Positions 46,724 through 54,782 of a stretch of DNA of 64,000 nucleotides are shown in pieces. The stretch is taken from the NCBI GenBank assembly GCA_965229715.1, contig CBDDJL010000002.1, positions 434,001 to 498,000 of the forward strand. The letters run 5' to 3'. This DNA is from JAVJST01 sp965229715. GTDB lineage: Bacteria > Pseudomonadota > Alphaproteobacteria > Rhodospirillales > Casp-alpha2. Under the pieces are notes generated by a model. That model had not been told where the DNA came from. It did no database searches and worked only from the letters and a program-made list of their open reading frames with translations. Each line of letters starts with the position of its first letter. Position 1 is the stretch's first letter. The translations under genes and the position numbers were made by a program.

Positions 46724-47940
46724 CGCCCTGGCTTACGGTGATCGGCGTTGGTGCCGGCGGGCTCGCTGGGTTGGATGGCATCGCTCGTCGCGCGCTCGCC
46801 GAAGCGCAGCTCGTGGTCGGCGGCGAGCGCCATCAGGCGATGATTTCGGACAGCGATATCGGCGCCGACGCCGAGCGCTTCACCTGGACCTGTGGCATCG
46901 ACCGGACAGCGCGAGAAATCGGCAAGTGGCGTGACAAAAAGGTCGCGGTTCTGGTGACCGGCGATCCGATGAACTACGGCGCCGGCACAACGCTTGCCAG
47001 GTATTTCGATCCGCAGGAAATGATCGTCATTCCACACCCCGGCGCGTTCAGTCTGGCTTGCGCGCGTATGGTCTGGTCCATTCCCGACGTGACGACCATG
47101 ACCGTGCACGGTCGCGCGTTGACCGCTGTAAACCTGCATCTGAGACCGGACGCCCGAATCGTCGCTCTGAGCTGGAATGGCGAAACCCCGATGCAAGTCG
47201 CAGCAATGCTGAGCGAGCGAGGGTTCGGGCCGAGCCGGCTAACGGCCTTCTGCAACATGGGCGCTGCAGACGAAGAACGATTCGACGGCACGGCATCCGA
47301 CTGGCCGCACGGACGGGTCGCCGATCTGAATACAATCTGCATCGAGTGTGTCGCCGGACCGGATGCGTTGTGGTGGCCGCGGATGCCGGGTCTCCCCGAA
47401 GATGCTTTCGTGCATGATGGCCAGATTACTAAACGGGAGGTTCGCAGCGTGACCGTATCGGCGCTCGGGCCGATGCCGGGAGAGCTGTTGTGGGATATCG
47501 GCGCAGGGTCGGGGTCGGTCGCCATCGAATGGTTGCGCGCCGTCGACGGCGCGCAGGCCGTCGCTGTCGAGAAAGATTCGGGTCGCGCCGCCAATATCCG
47601 GATCAACGCGGATAACCTCGGCGTGCCGAGGCTCGACATCGTCGAAGGCGAAGCACCGGCCGTTTTCGATTCGCTTGAAGGCCCGCCGGATGCCGTCTTC
47701 GTCGGCGGCGGTCATGTCGCGCCCGGGCTGTTCGAGCACGCGTTTGGCGCGTTGCGTCCGGGTGGGCGGCTGGTCGCCAATGCCGTGACCCTCGATGGCG
47801 AAGCGCAGCTCGTTCGCTGGGGCGAGAAACTCGGCGGTACGTTTACCAGATTGGCCGTGGCGCGTTCCGATGCGGTGGGTAGACGCACGGCGCTTCGACC
47901 AATGATGGATGTCATGCAGCTCAAGGTAATCAAGTCATGA
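46720..47940 (+). CDS. cobL: Precorrin-6Y C5,15-methyltransferase (decarboxylating), CbiE-CbiT fusion
   Basis: Methylates C5 and C15 and decarboxylates the acetate at C12. The N-terminal CbiE half (about 1-205) starts VIGVGAGGLAGLDGIARRAL and has VLVTGDPMNYGAG and IPHPGAFSLACARM. The C-terminal CbiT half has ITKREVRSVTVSALGPMPGE and the SAM motif LLWDIGAGSGSVAIEWLR (quoted in part), ending with ANAVTLDGEAQL. At 406 aa it is the usual fused CobL. It overlaps cobH and cobI by 4 nt each. Confidence 0.96.
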   Translation: MTPWLTVIGVGAGGLAGLDGIARRALAEAQLVVGGERHQAMISDSDIGADAERFTWTCGIDRTAREIGKWRDKKVAVLVTGDPMNYGAGTTLARYFDPQEMIVIPHPGAFSLACARMVWSIPDVTTMTVHGRALTAVNLHLRPDARIVALSWNGETPMQVAAMLSERGFGPSRLTAFCNMGAADEERFDGTASDWPHGRVADLNTICIECVAGPDALWWPRMPGLPEDAFVHDGQITKREVRSVTVSALGPMPGELLWDIGAGSGSVAIEWLRAVDGAQAVAVEKDSGRAANIRINADNLGVPRLDIVEGEAPAVFDSLEGPPDAVFVGGGHVAPGLFEHAFGALRPGGRLVANAVTLDGEAQLVRWGEKLGGTFTRLAVARSDAVGRRTALRPMMDVMQLKVIKS

Positions 47941-48641
47941 CCGGCACGCTCTACGGCATCGGTGTCGGGCCCGGCGATCCTGAGTTGATTACGCTCAAGG
48001 CCGCCCGAATCCTGCAGACCGCGGATGTGATCGCCTATCCGGCGCCCGATACGGGCGAGAGTCTCGCCCGCGCCATCGCCGCGCCGCACATTCCCGACGG
48101 TCGAACGGAGATCGCCATTGTGACCCCGATGGTGCCCGGCAAGTTTCCGGCCCACGATGTCTATGACCGTTATTCCGACGAGATCGCCGGTCATCTCGGC
48201 GCCGGCCGTGATGTGGCGCTGCTGTGCGAAGGCGACCCGTTTCTTTATGGCTCCTTCATGTACGTGTTCGCTCGGTTAGAGGGCGAGCATCGGGTCGAGG
48301 TCGTTCCAGGTGTGTCGTCGCTCGGCGCCTGTGCTGCTGTCGCTGGTGCGCCGCTGGTTTCGCGACATCAGGTGCTGACCGTTCTGCCGGCGACCCTGCC
48401 GGACGATGAACTGCGACGACGCATCTCCGACTCGCCGGCAGCCGCCGTGATGAAGGTTGGCCGCCACGTCGCCAAGGTTCGGGCAGTCCTGGATGCCATC
48501 GGCCGCACCGATGATGCCTGGTATGTGGAAAGGGCGACCATGGAGAACGAACGCGTCATGCCGTTTGCCGCGTTCGACGACGAAACGGCACCTTATTTTT
48601 CGATGGTTCTGGTCCGCTGTTCCGAAGGAGAGGCCGGTTGA
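47937..48641 (+). CDS. cobI: Precorrin-2 / cobalt-precorrin-2 C20-methyltransferase
   Basis: SAM-dependent methylation of C20. The 234-aa protein begins with the tetrapyrrole methylase motif LYGIGVGPGDPELITLKAAR, then YPAPDTGESLARAIA, ALLCEGDPFLYGSFMYV, and VEVVPGVSSLGACAAVAGAP. The final MVLVRCSEGEAG strand completes the fold. Whether the substrate carries cobalt depends on the presence of CbiX upstream, which argues for the cobalt form. It overlaps both neighbours. Confidence 0.95.
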   Translation: MTGTLYGIGVGPGDPELITLKAARILQTADVIAYPAPDTGESLARAIAAPHIPDGRTEIAIVTPMVPGKFPAHDVYDRYSDEIAGHLGAGRDVALLCEGDPFLYGSFMYVFARLEGEHRVEVVPGVSSLGACAAVAGAPLVSRHQVLTVLPATLPDDELRRRISDSPAAAVMKVGRHVAKVRAVLDAIGRTDDAWYVERATMENERVMPFAAFDDETAPYFSMVLVRCSEGEAG

Positions 48642-50485
48642 GCACGACACCTGTTATCGTCATTCTTGACGTCGGCGCAGCGGAGCTCGCCGGATGCATC
48701 AAGGCGACAGCGCCGGGCGCGGAAATCCACGGGTACGCGCAGCGTTTGCACGGTCATAACGTCGTTGACGTGACGTTTGAGAGCGCTGCAGCGCACCTGC
48801 AATCGTTGTTCGGTTCCGGGCGACCGATCGTCGGTATTTGTGCCGCCGGTATTCTGATCCGCGCGCTCGCACCGGTCCTTGGCGACAAGACGGCGGAACC
48901 GCCGGTCATTGCCGTGGCCGGCGACGGGTCCGCCGTCGTGCCATTGCTCGGAGGGCATCATGGAGCGAATGCCCTGGCCGCGAAAATCGCGGACGCATTG
49001 AATATCTCGGTGGCGATGACGACAGCAAGCGACGTCCGCGTCGGCATCGCGCTTGACGAGCCGCCCCCGGGTTGGCGGTTGGCGGATTCCGGTCGGGCCA
49101 AGGACGCCATGGCGCGGATCATCGCCGGTGCCGGAGTCTCGCTTGATGCCGAGTCCGGCGATGCCAAGTGGCTGGACGGTTTGAAACGCGATGGAGATGG
49201 CGATGTCGTTCGGATTGCCGTGACCCATCGCTCGACGGTCTGTGACGCCGATCTGACCTACCATCCGCCGGTGCTGACGTTGGGCGTCGGTTGCGAACGC
49301 AACTGTGATCCGGCCGAGCTACGCGAACTCGCGATGCAGACGCTGGTGGACAATCAACTGAGCGCGAGCGCCGTGGCCTGTGTGACGTCCATCGACCTCA
49401 AGGCTGACGAAGCGGCGGTTCACGCGCTTGCGACGCACCTCGGCGTGCAAGCGCGCTTTTTCCCGGCGGCCGAGCTGGAAGAAGAGGCAGGGCGTCTCGA
49501 AAATCCATCCGATGTCGTGTTTCAGGAAACCGGTTGTCACGGTGTCGCCGAGGGTGCGGCGCTGCGTTCGGTCGGGCGCGACGGAAATCTGATCGTCGGT
49601 AAGGCCAAATCCCGGCGTGCGACCTGTGCCGTCGGTTTGGCGCCGCGCGATATAGATTCCGCTGCTATCGGCCGTGCTCGAGGCAGGCTTGCCGTCGTCG
49701 GCATCGGCCCCGGTCAAGCAGGCTGGCGTACCCCGGAGGTGACGCGGCTCGTGTCGCAAGCGACCGACGTGGTCGGATACGGGTTGTACCTCGATCTTCT
49801 CGGCACCCTCACCGACGGTAAAACGCGCCACCATTCGGAACTTGCGGAAGAAGAAATCCGCGTTCGAAAGGCGCTCGATCTTGCGGCGGAGGGGCGTTCG
49901 GTGGCGCTCGTTTGCTCCGGCGACGCCGGGATTTATGCGTTGGCGACATTGGTGTTCGAACTGCTGGATCGCGAGGATCGTGCCGACTGGAACCGGGTCG
50001 ACATCGCTGTCTCGCCCGGCGTTTCCGCAATACAGGCCGCCGCCGCCCGTATTGGCGCACCGATCGGCCACGATTTTTGCACCGTGTCGCTTTCCGATCT
50101 TCTGACGCCGTGGCCAGAAATCATTCGTCGGCTCAAGGGTGCGGCAAAGGGCGATTTCGTCGTCGCGCTCTACAACCCGGTATCGAAACGCCGCCGTCAT
50201 CAGATCGAAACCGCGCGCGATATCCTGCTGGCCGAACGGCCGGCAGAGACGCCCGTCGTTCTGGCGCGCAACCTGGGCCGGCCGGGCGAGGTCATCAACG
50301 TAATCCGACTCGGCGATCTGACGGCGGACAGCGCCGACATGCTGACGCTGGTACTGATCGGCAATTCGCAAAGCCGTCTGATCGAGCGTGGTGGACATCG
50401 TTGGGTTTACACGCCGCGCGGTTATGCCGCCAAAATGCCGGAGTCCGATCACGGTGACCGTAGCGAGGTGGGAGGCGCAGGATGA
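48638..50485 (+). CDS. cobJ: CbiG-CobJ fusion: cobalt-precorrin-5A hydrolase / precorrin-3B C17-methyltransferase
   Basis: A 615-aa two-enzyme fusion. Residues 1 to about 345 are CbiG, which opens the delta-lactone in the cobalt-first pathway: GRPIVGICAAGILIRALAPVL, VVPLLGGHHGANALAAKIA, then a CbiG C-terminal domain with LGVGCERNCDPAEL and FQETGCHGVAEGAAL. From about 348 onward is CobJ/CbiH, a tetrapyrrole methylase, with LAVVGIGPGQAGWRTPEV, ALVCSGDAGIYALATLVFE, ISPGVSAIQAAAAR-type VSPGVSAIQAAAARIGAPIG and DFVVALYNPVSKRR. No CobG-type iron-sulfur enzyme is present, so CbiG-dependent ring contraction is implied. Confidence 0.94.
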   Translation: MSTTPVIVILDVGAAELAGCIKATAPGAEIHGYAQRLHGHNVVDVTFESAAAHLQSLFGSGRPIVGICAAGILIRALAPVLGDKTAEPPVIAVAGDGSAVVPLLGGHHGANALAAKIADALNISVAMTTASDVRVGIALDEPPPGWRLADSGRAKDAMARIIAGAGVSLDAESGDAKWLDGLKRDGDGDVVRIAVTHRSTVCDADLTYHPPVLTLGVGCERNCDPAELRELAMQTLVDNQLSASAVACVTSIDLKADEAAVHALATHLGVQARFFPAAELEEEAGRLENPSDVVFQETGCHGVAEGAALRSVGRDGNLIVGKAKSRRATCAVGLAPRDIDSAAIGRARGRLAVVGIGPGQAGWRTPEVTRLVSQATDVVGYGLYLDLLGTLTDGKTRHHSELAEEEIRVRKALDLAAEGRSVALVCSGDAGIYALATLVFELLDREDRADWNRVDIAVSPGVSAIQAAAARIGAPIGHDFCTVSLSDLLTPWPEIIRRLKGAAKGDFVVALYNPVSKRRRHQIETARDILLAERPAETPVVLARNLGRPGEVINVIRLGDLTADSADMLTLVLIGNSQSRLIERGGHRWVYTPRGYAAKMPESDHGDRSEVGGAG

Positions 50486-51243
50486 CCGTTCACTTCATCG
50501 GTGCGGGACCCGGTGCGCCTGACCTCATTACGGTACGCGGCCTCAATCTGATCCGCTCGGCACCCGTTGTCCTCTATGCCGGCTCCCTTGTGCCGGCAGA
50601 GGTCGTCGCCGAGGCGCCCGCCGACGCGCGGGTGATCGATACCGCGCCCATGAATCTGGACGAAATCATTGCCGAAATCGATGCGGCGCATCGCGACGGA
50701 TTGGACGTGGCGCGGGTTCATTCCGGCGACCCGTCGATATACGGCGCCATTGCCGAGCAGATGCGCCGGCTCGACGGTCTCGGCATCCCTTACGATGTGA
50801 CGCCGGGCGTCTCAGCGTATGCGGCTGCGGCGGCCGCGATCGGCCGTGAGCTGACGTTGCCGGACGTAAGCCAAACAGTCATTCTGACCCGCACCGCCGT
50901 ACGTAGCTCCGGGATGCCAGACGGTGAAGATCTGGAAACGCTCGGTCGCAGTGGTGCGACGCTGGCAATCCATCTCTCGGTCAACAACCTCGCCAAGGTG
51001 GTGCGCGAGCTCATACCGCATTACGGCGCGGACTGTCCGGTTGTCGTCGCTTATCGGGTTTCGTGGCCGGACCAGGAAATCGTCACGGGCACGCTTGCCG
51101 ATATTCGCGACACGGTGAAGGCGGCCGGTTTTACGCGAACCGCGCTAATCATGGTCGGCCGGGTCTTCGGCGAAGCCGGGTTCGACGACAGTCGGCTGTA
51201 CGCCGTCGATCATCACCATGTGCTGCGTCCGAAGCGGGTTTAG
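50482..51243 (+). CDS. cobM: Precorrin-4 / cobalt-precorrin-4 C11-methyltransferase
   Basis: SAM-dependent methylation of C11 (CobM/CbiF). The 253-aa protein has VHFIGAGPGAPDLITVRGLN at the start, VVLYAGSLVP, ARVHSGDPSIYGAIAEQMRR, YDVTPGVSAYAAAAAAIG, and the late YRVSWPDQEIVTGTLADI block. It is the last gene of the plus-strand cbiX operon, and its stop overlaps that of the convergent cobK. Confidence 0.96.
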   Translation: MTVHFIGAGPGAPDLITVRGLNLIRSAPVVLYAGSLVPAEVVAEAPADARVIDTAPMNLDEIIAEIDAAHRDGLDVARVHSGDPSIYGAIAEQMRRLDGLGIPYDVTPGVSAYAAAAAAIGRELTLPDVSQTVILTRTAVRSSGMPDGEDLETLGRSGATLAIHLSVNNLAKVVRELIPHYGADCPVVVAYRVSWPDQEIVTGTLADIRDTVKAAGFTRTALIMVGRVFGEAGFDDSRLYAVDHHHVLRPKRV

Positions 51244-52010
51244 CCGGCTTCCAGGCCGAGAGTCGAAACCGCCCATTCAAAGGCCAGGTCGACGGTTTCG
51301 ACGCAATCGCCCGCGGGTGGGTCAGGGCGCTCGATCATAATGACCGGAATTGCCAGTTCGGCCGCAGCCTGTAGCTTCGCCGCAGTTGCCTCGCCGCCGC
51401 TTTCCTTGGTGAGCAGCGCGTCGATTTCTTGATCTTGCATGAGTGCGCGTTCAGATGCGTGATCGAAGGGCGGGCGCTGAATGATGCGCTCGGAATTGGC
51501 GAGCGGCAGCGGCGCTTCGTGCGCTTCGATCTGGCGAACCAGAAAACGGACGTTGTTGAGGTTCGACAAGGCGTCGAGATCGCGATGGCCGACGGTGACG
51601 AGAACGGTGCCGATTTGCATCTCAGCAATGGTCTCCGCCGCGGCGGTCATGTCCACGACACGCCGTACGTCAAGGCCATCGGGAAGCTTCCAGCGCGGCC
51701 GGTCGAGTACAACGTGCGGGACGCCGGCGGCATCGCAGGCACGTGCGGTATGGCGGCTGATCTGCGCGGCGAAAGGATGGGTCGCATCGATCACGGCATC
51801 GATCGCTTCGTCGTGCAGAAATGCCTCGATCCCGGTTTGTCCGCCGAACCCGCCATGACGCACGTTGCCCTTGGGTAACCGCGCATCGCGTGTGCGTCCG
51901 GCGAGCGAGGTTATGACGTCAACGTGGACACCCCAGCTTTCGACCGCGCGGTTCGCAAGCGTGCGGGCCTCGTGCGTGCCGCCCATGATCAGCAGACGCT
52001 TAGTGGGCAC
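51240..52010 (-). CDS. cobK: Precorrin-6A / cobalt-precorrin-6A reductase
   Basis: NADPH-dependent reduction of the macrocycle (CobK/CbiJ). The 256-aa protein opens with LLIMGGTHEARTLANRAV, followed by HGGFGGQTGIEAFL, DAVIDATHPFAAQISRHTARAC (quoted in part), TVLVTVGHRDLDAL and ALLTKESGGEATAAKLQAAA, all standard. It overlaps cbiD by 11 nt on the same strand. Like cobH, this family serves both pathway types. Confidence 0.95.
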   Translation of the reverse strand: MPTKRLLIMGGTHEARTLANRAVESWGVHVDVITSLAGRTRDARLPKGNVRHGGFGGQTGIEAFLHDEAIDAVIDATHPFAAQISRHTARACDAAGVPHVVLDRPRWKLPDGLDVRRVVDMTAAAETIAEMQIGTVLVTVGHRDLDALSNLNNVRFLVRQIEAHEAPLPLANSERIIQRPPFDHASERALMQDQEIDALLTKESGGEATAAKLQAAAELAIPVIMIERPDPPAGDCVETVDLAFEWAVSTLGLEAG

Positions 52011-53145
52011 CGGCGAGCGCTCCTTCCGTCTTGCCGATCAGATTGCCTTCGCGGTCGAAGATGATGATGCCGATATCGACGCCACCCGACACCGTGGCGA
52101 GGGCGACTTCGCGAGCCTGTTTCGCCACCGCATCGGCGAGCGGCACGTTTTCAGCTGCGGCCAACCGGTGCGCGCCGAGGGCCGTGTTGGCATCGAGGAT
52201 TGCCGCCTGCAGGACGTCGTCCCCGCCAAGCACGCCGACCGTTCTGGCGAGCGCGCCGAGATCGACCTCGGATCGCGCCGAATGGAGATCCATGTGTCCT
52301 TGGGCCAGTTTGCTCATTTTACCGAAGCCGCTGGCAATGGTGAGGCGGGGTAACGGGTGTTCGCGAAGATACTTCAGCAACCCGCCCGCGAAGTCGCCCA
52401 TGTCGATCAATGCCTGGTCTGAAAGGCCGAACATCTCGCGTGCAGCGGCTTCCGATGTCGACCCCGTCGCTGCGGCGATGTGCCGGATACCGGCGGCGCG
52501 GGCGACGTCGATGCCGCGATGGATCGAGTGAATCCACGAAGCGCAGGAATAGGGCACGACCACGCCCGTTGTGCCGAGAACCGAGAGTCCGCCAACGATG
52601 CCGAGGCGTCCGTTCATGGTTTTTTGCGCCATGACCTCACCCATCGGTATCGAGACCGTAACCACAATGTCGCGCCAGCCATCGAGACGGCCGGCCGCGG
52701 CCATCAGGTTGTCGCGGATCATCTCGCGCGGTTTGGGATTGATCGCCGGTTCGCCGACGTCGAGCGGCAGACCGGGAAGCGTAACGGTGCCGACGCCGTC
52801 ACCGGCGCGATACGTGATGCCGGCGCCGTCTTCGCCGCGCGAGACGGTGACGACGATTTCGGCGCCGTGGGTCACATCCGGATCGTCGCCGGCATCCTTG
52901 ATGATGCCCACGGTTGCCGTATCGCCCTCGAGGCATTCGCGATTGAGCGCGAATGCCGGCGTCAGGCCGCGCGGTAGCCGGATGGTGACCGGATCGGGGA
53001 ATGCGCCTGTCAGCAGAGCTTCGTACGCTGCGACCGCCGCCGCCGTTGCGCAGGCGCCGGTGGTCCACCCCTTGCGAAGCTCGCTGTCAGACGGGGCAAC
53101 GGGCTTTCGCATAATATCGCGTGGTTCATCCTTCATGACCGGCAT
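52000..53145 (-). CDS. cbiD: Cobalt-precorrin-5B C1-methyltransferase CbiD
   Basis: SAM-dependent methylation at C1 in the anaerobic-type pathway, the counterpart of CobF. The core starts RKGWTTGACATAAAVAAYEA, continues with AEIVVTVSRGEDGAGITYRAG, NPKPREMIRDNL, VLGTTGVVVPYSCASWIHSI, and MGDFAGGLLKYLREHP near the C-terminal GFGKMSKLAQGHMDLHS motif. Several in-frame ATGs precede the core; I use 53145 (MPVMKDEP), while the longest frame begins at 53214. It is a diagnostic gene for the cobalt-early route. Confidence 0.95.
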   Translation of the reverse strand: MPVMKDEPRDIMRKPVAPSDSELRKGWTTGACATAAAVAAYEALLTGAFPDPVTIRLPRGLTPAFALNRECLEGDTATVGIIKDAGDDPDVTHGAEIVVTVSRGEDGAGITYRAGDGVGTVTLPGLPLDVGEPAINPKPREMIRDNLMAAAGRLDGWRDIVVTVSIPMGEVMAQKTMNGRLGIVGGLSVLGTTGVVVPYSCASWIHSIHRGIDVARAAGIRHIAAATGSTSEAAAREMFGLSDQALIDMGDFAGGLLKYLREHPLPRLTIASGFGKMSKLAQGHMDLHSARSEVDLGALARTVGVLGGDDVLQAAILDANTALGAHRLAAAENVPLADAVAKQAREVALATVSGGVDIGIIIFDREGNLIGKTEGALAGAH

Positions 53146-53276
53146 TGTGCGTTCCCGATACCTGCCTGTCATGGGTCTTTCCGTCAATTGCGGCAAGGAA
53201 TTGATTTGGCGCAAGGACGAACAATGCCGGCCGGTTAGTATGCGGTCATAGGCCGAATGTCATTCGAGCAAGAGTT

Positions 53277-54077
53277 ATGAACGACCCCATCGCAGCTATG
53301 GTGCCCGATGCATATGCGCCGGCGGAAATTGCCCGACGCATCGAAACCGCCGGTGTCGCAAAAGCGAAGCTGGAGGCCTTGCCACTGCTCGCGCTGGCGG
53401 TGTTGGCCGGCGCCTTTATTGCCCTTGGCGCCATGTTTTTCCTTGTGAGCGTGACAGACACGGGGCTTGGCTTCGGGCCGACCCGATTGCTTGGCGGCGT
53501 CGCGTTTTCGCTGGGATTGATTCTCGTCGTCATCGGCGGTGCCGAATTGTTTACCGGCAATGCACTGATTGTCATGGGCTGGGCGCATGGCACCGTATCT
53601 GCTGGTGCGCTACTGCGAAACTGGGGCTTCGCTTATATCGGCAATCTGATCGGCGCCGTGGCGATGGCGTACGCCGCATATGGCGCGGACCTCCATGAAC
53701 TCGCCGGTGGGCGGGTCGGCGAAACCGCGTTGGCTGTGGCTGTGGCCAAAACATCACTGCCGATATGGCCGGCTTTTATAAAGGGTGTGCTGTGCAACAT
53801 TCTCGTCTGTCTTGCCGTGTGGCTTTGTTTCGCGGCACGCTCGGCAGGGTCGAAGGTCGTCTGCATTGTCTTTCCGATTGCTGCGTTCGTCGCTCTCGGC
53901 TTCGAGCATAGTATCGCCAACATGTTTTTTATCCCGTTCGGCATGCTGCTCGGCGGCGATATTAGCTTCGGCGGATTTCTCGGCAATCTGGTGCCGGTAA
54001 CGCTTGGCAACATCGTCGGCGGCGGCGCATGCGTCGCACTCACATACTACGTAATCTATCTGCGGGGCCGATCATGA
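53277..54077 (+). CDS. Formate/nitrite transporter (FocA/NirC) family channel
   Basis: A 266-aa inner-membrane protein with about six hydrophobic helices. After a soluble start with APAEIARRIETAGVAKAKL come the FNT half-helix motifs GGAELFTGNALIVMGWAHG and GVLCNILVCLAVWLCFAAR, and the ending LVPVTLGNIVGGGACVALTY (each quoted in part). The substrate of this member (formate, nitrite or hydrosulfide) cannot be read from sequence. It is divergent from cbiD and is not known to act in B12 synthesis. Confidence 0.93.
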   Translation: MNDPIAAMVPDAYAPAEIARRIETAGVAKAKLEALPLLALAVLAGAFIALGAMFFLVSVTDTGLGFGPTRLLGGVAFSLGLILVVIGGAELFTGNALIVMGWAHGTVSAGALLRNWGFAYIGNLIGAVAMAYAAYGADLHELAGGRVGETALAVAVAKTSLPIWPAFIKGVLCNILVCLAVWLCFAARSAGSKVVCIVFPIAAFVALGFEHSIANMFFIPFGMLLGGDISFGGFLGNLVPVTLGNIVGGGACVALTYYVIYLRGRS

Positions 54078-54164
54078 TTGCGCGAAGCGTTTCGCGCCGG
54101 CTGGACTAGTGCGGGCCGTCGATTATCATGCCGCACCGAAGATCACCGAAACCGGATTGCAACC

Positions 54165-54782
54165 ATGCCAACCGCTCGCATCATTACGGCCATCCTGATT
54201 GTCGTTGCCTCCATCGGCGCGTTTGCAATTACCTATTTGACGGGCCGTTATGCCGATGAACCGGGCGCCGTGACGGAAAGCGGCAAACCCAATATCGGCG
54301 GTCCCTTCGAACTTGTGAATCACAGGGGTGAGCCCGTTGCGTCGTCGGACTACGAAGGTTCGTACCTGTTGGTTTTCTTCGGCTACACGTTCTGCCCGGA
54401 TATCTGCCCGGATACGCTGACCCGGGTTTCGACCGCGCTCGACCTGCTCGGCGACGATGCGGAAAACATCGTCCCGCTGTTCATTACCATCGACCCCGCC
54501 CGCGACACGCCGGACTACATGCGGGAGTACATTTCCTACTTCCACCCGAAGATTATCGGCCTGACGGGCTCCGATGCACAGATCGCCGATGTCGCCAAGG
54601 TCTACGGGGTCTATTACGCGAAGGGTGCCGTCGACGAGAGCGACCCAGAATCGTACCTGATGGACCACACGTCGATTACCTATCTGATGGATCCGTCGGG
54701 ACGCTATGCCGCGCATTTCTCGCACGGGGCGACGCCAGAAGACATGGCCGCCGGTATTCGCCGCGTCCTAAAAGATGGCTGA
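54165..54782 (+). CDS. SCO1/SenC-family copper chaperone-like protein
   Basis: A 205-aa membrane-anchored thioredoxin-fold protein. One N-terminal helix (ITAILIVVASIGAFAITYL) leads to the periplasmic domain with GGPFELVNHRGEPV, LLVFFGYTFCPDICPDTL containing the copper-binding CxxxC pair, FITIDPARDTPDYMREY, and the third ligand His in MDHTSITYLMDPSGRY. It matures the CuA site of cytochrome c oxidase. The ATG at 54165 excludes a non-hydrophobic upstream frame. It ends 8 nt inside the start of cobB, which is an odd partner. Confidence 0.93.
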   Translation: MPTARIITAILIVVASIGAFAITYLTGRYADEPGAVTESGKPNIGGPFELVNHRGEPVASSDYEGSYLLVFFGYTFCPDICPDTLTRVSTALDLLGDDAENIVPLFITIDPARDTPDYMREYISYFHPKIIGLTGSDAQIADVAKVYGVYYAKGAVDESDPESYLMDHTSITYLMDPSGRYAAHFSHGATPEDMAAGIRRVLKDG

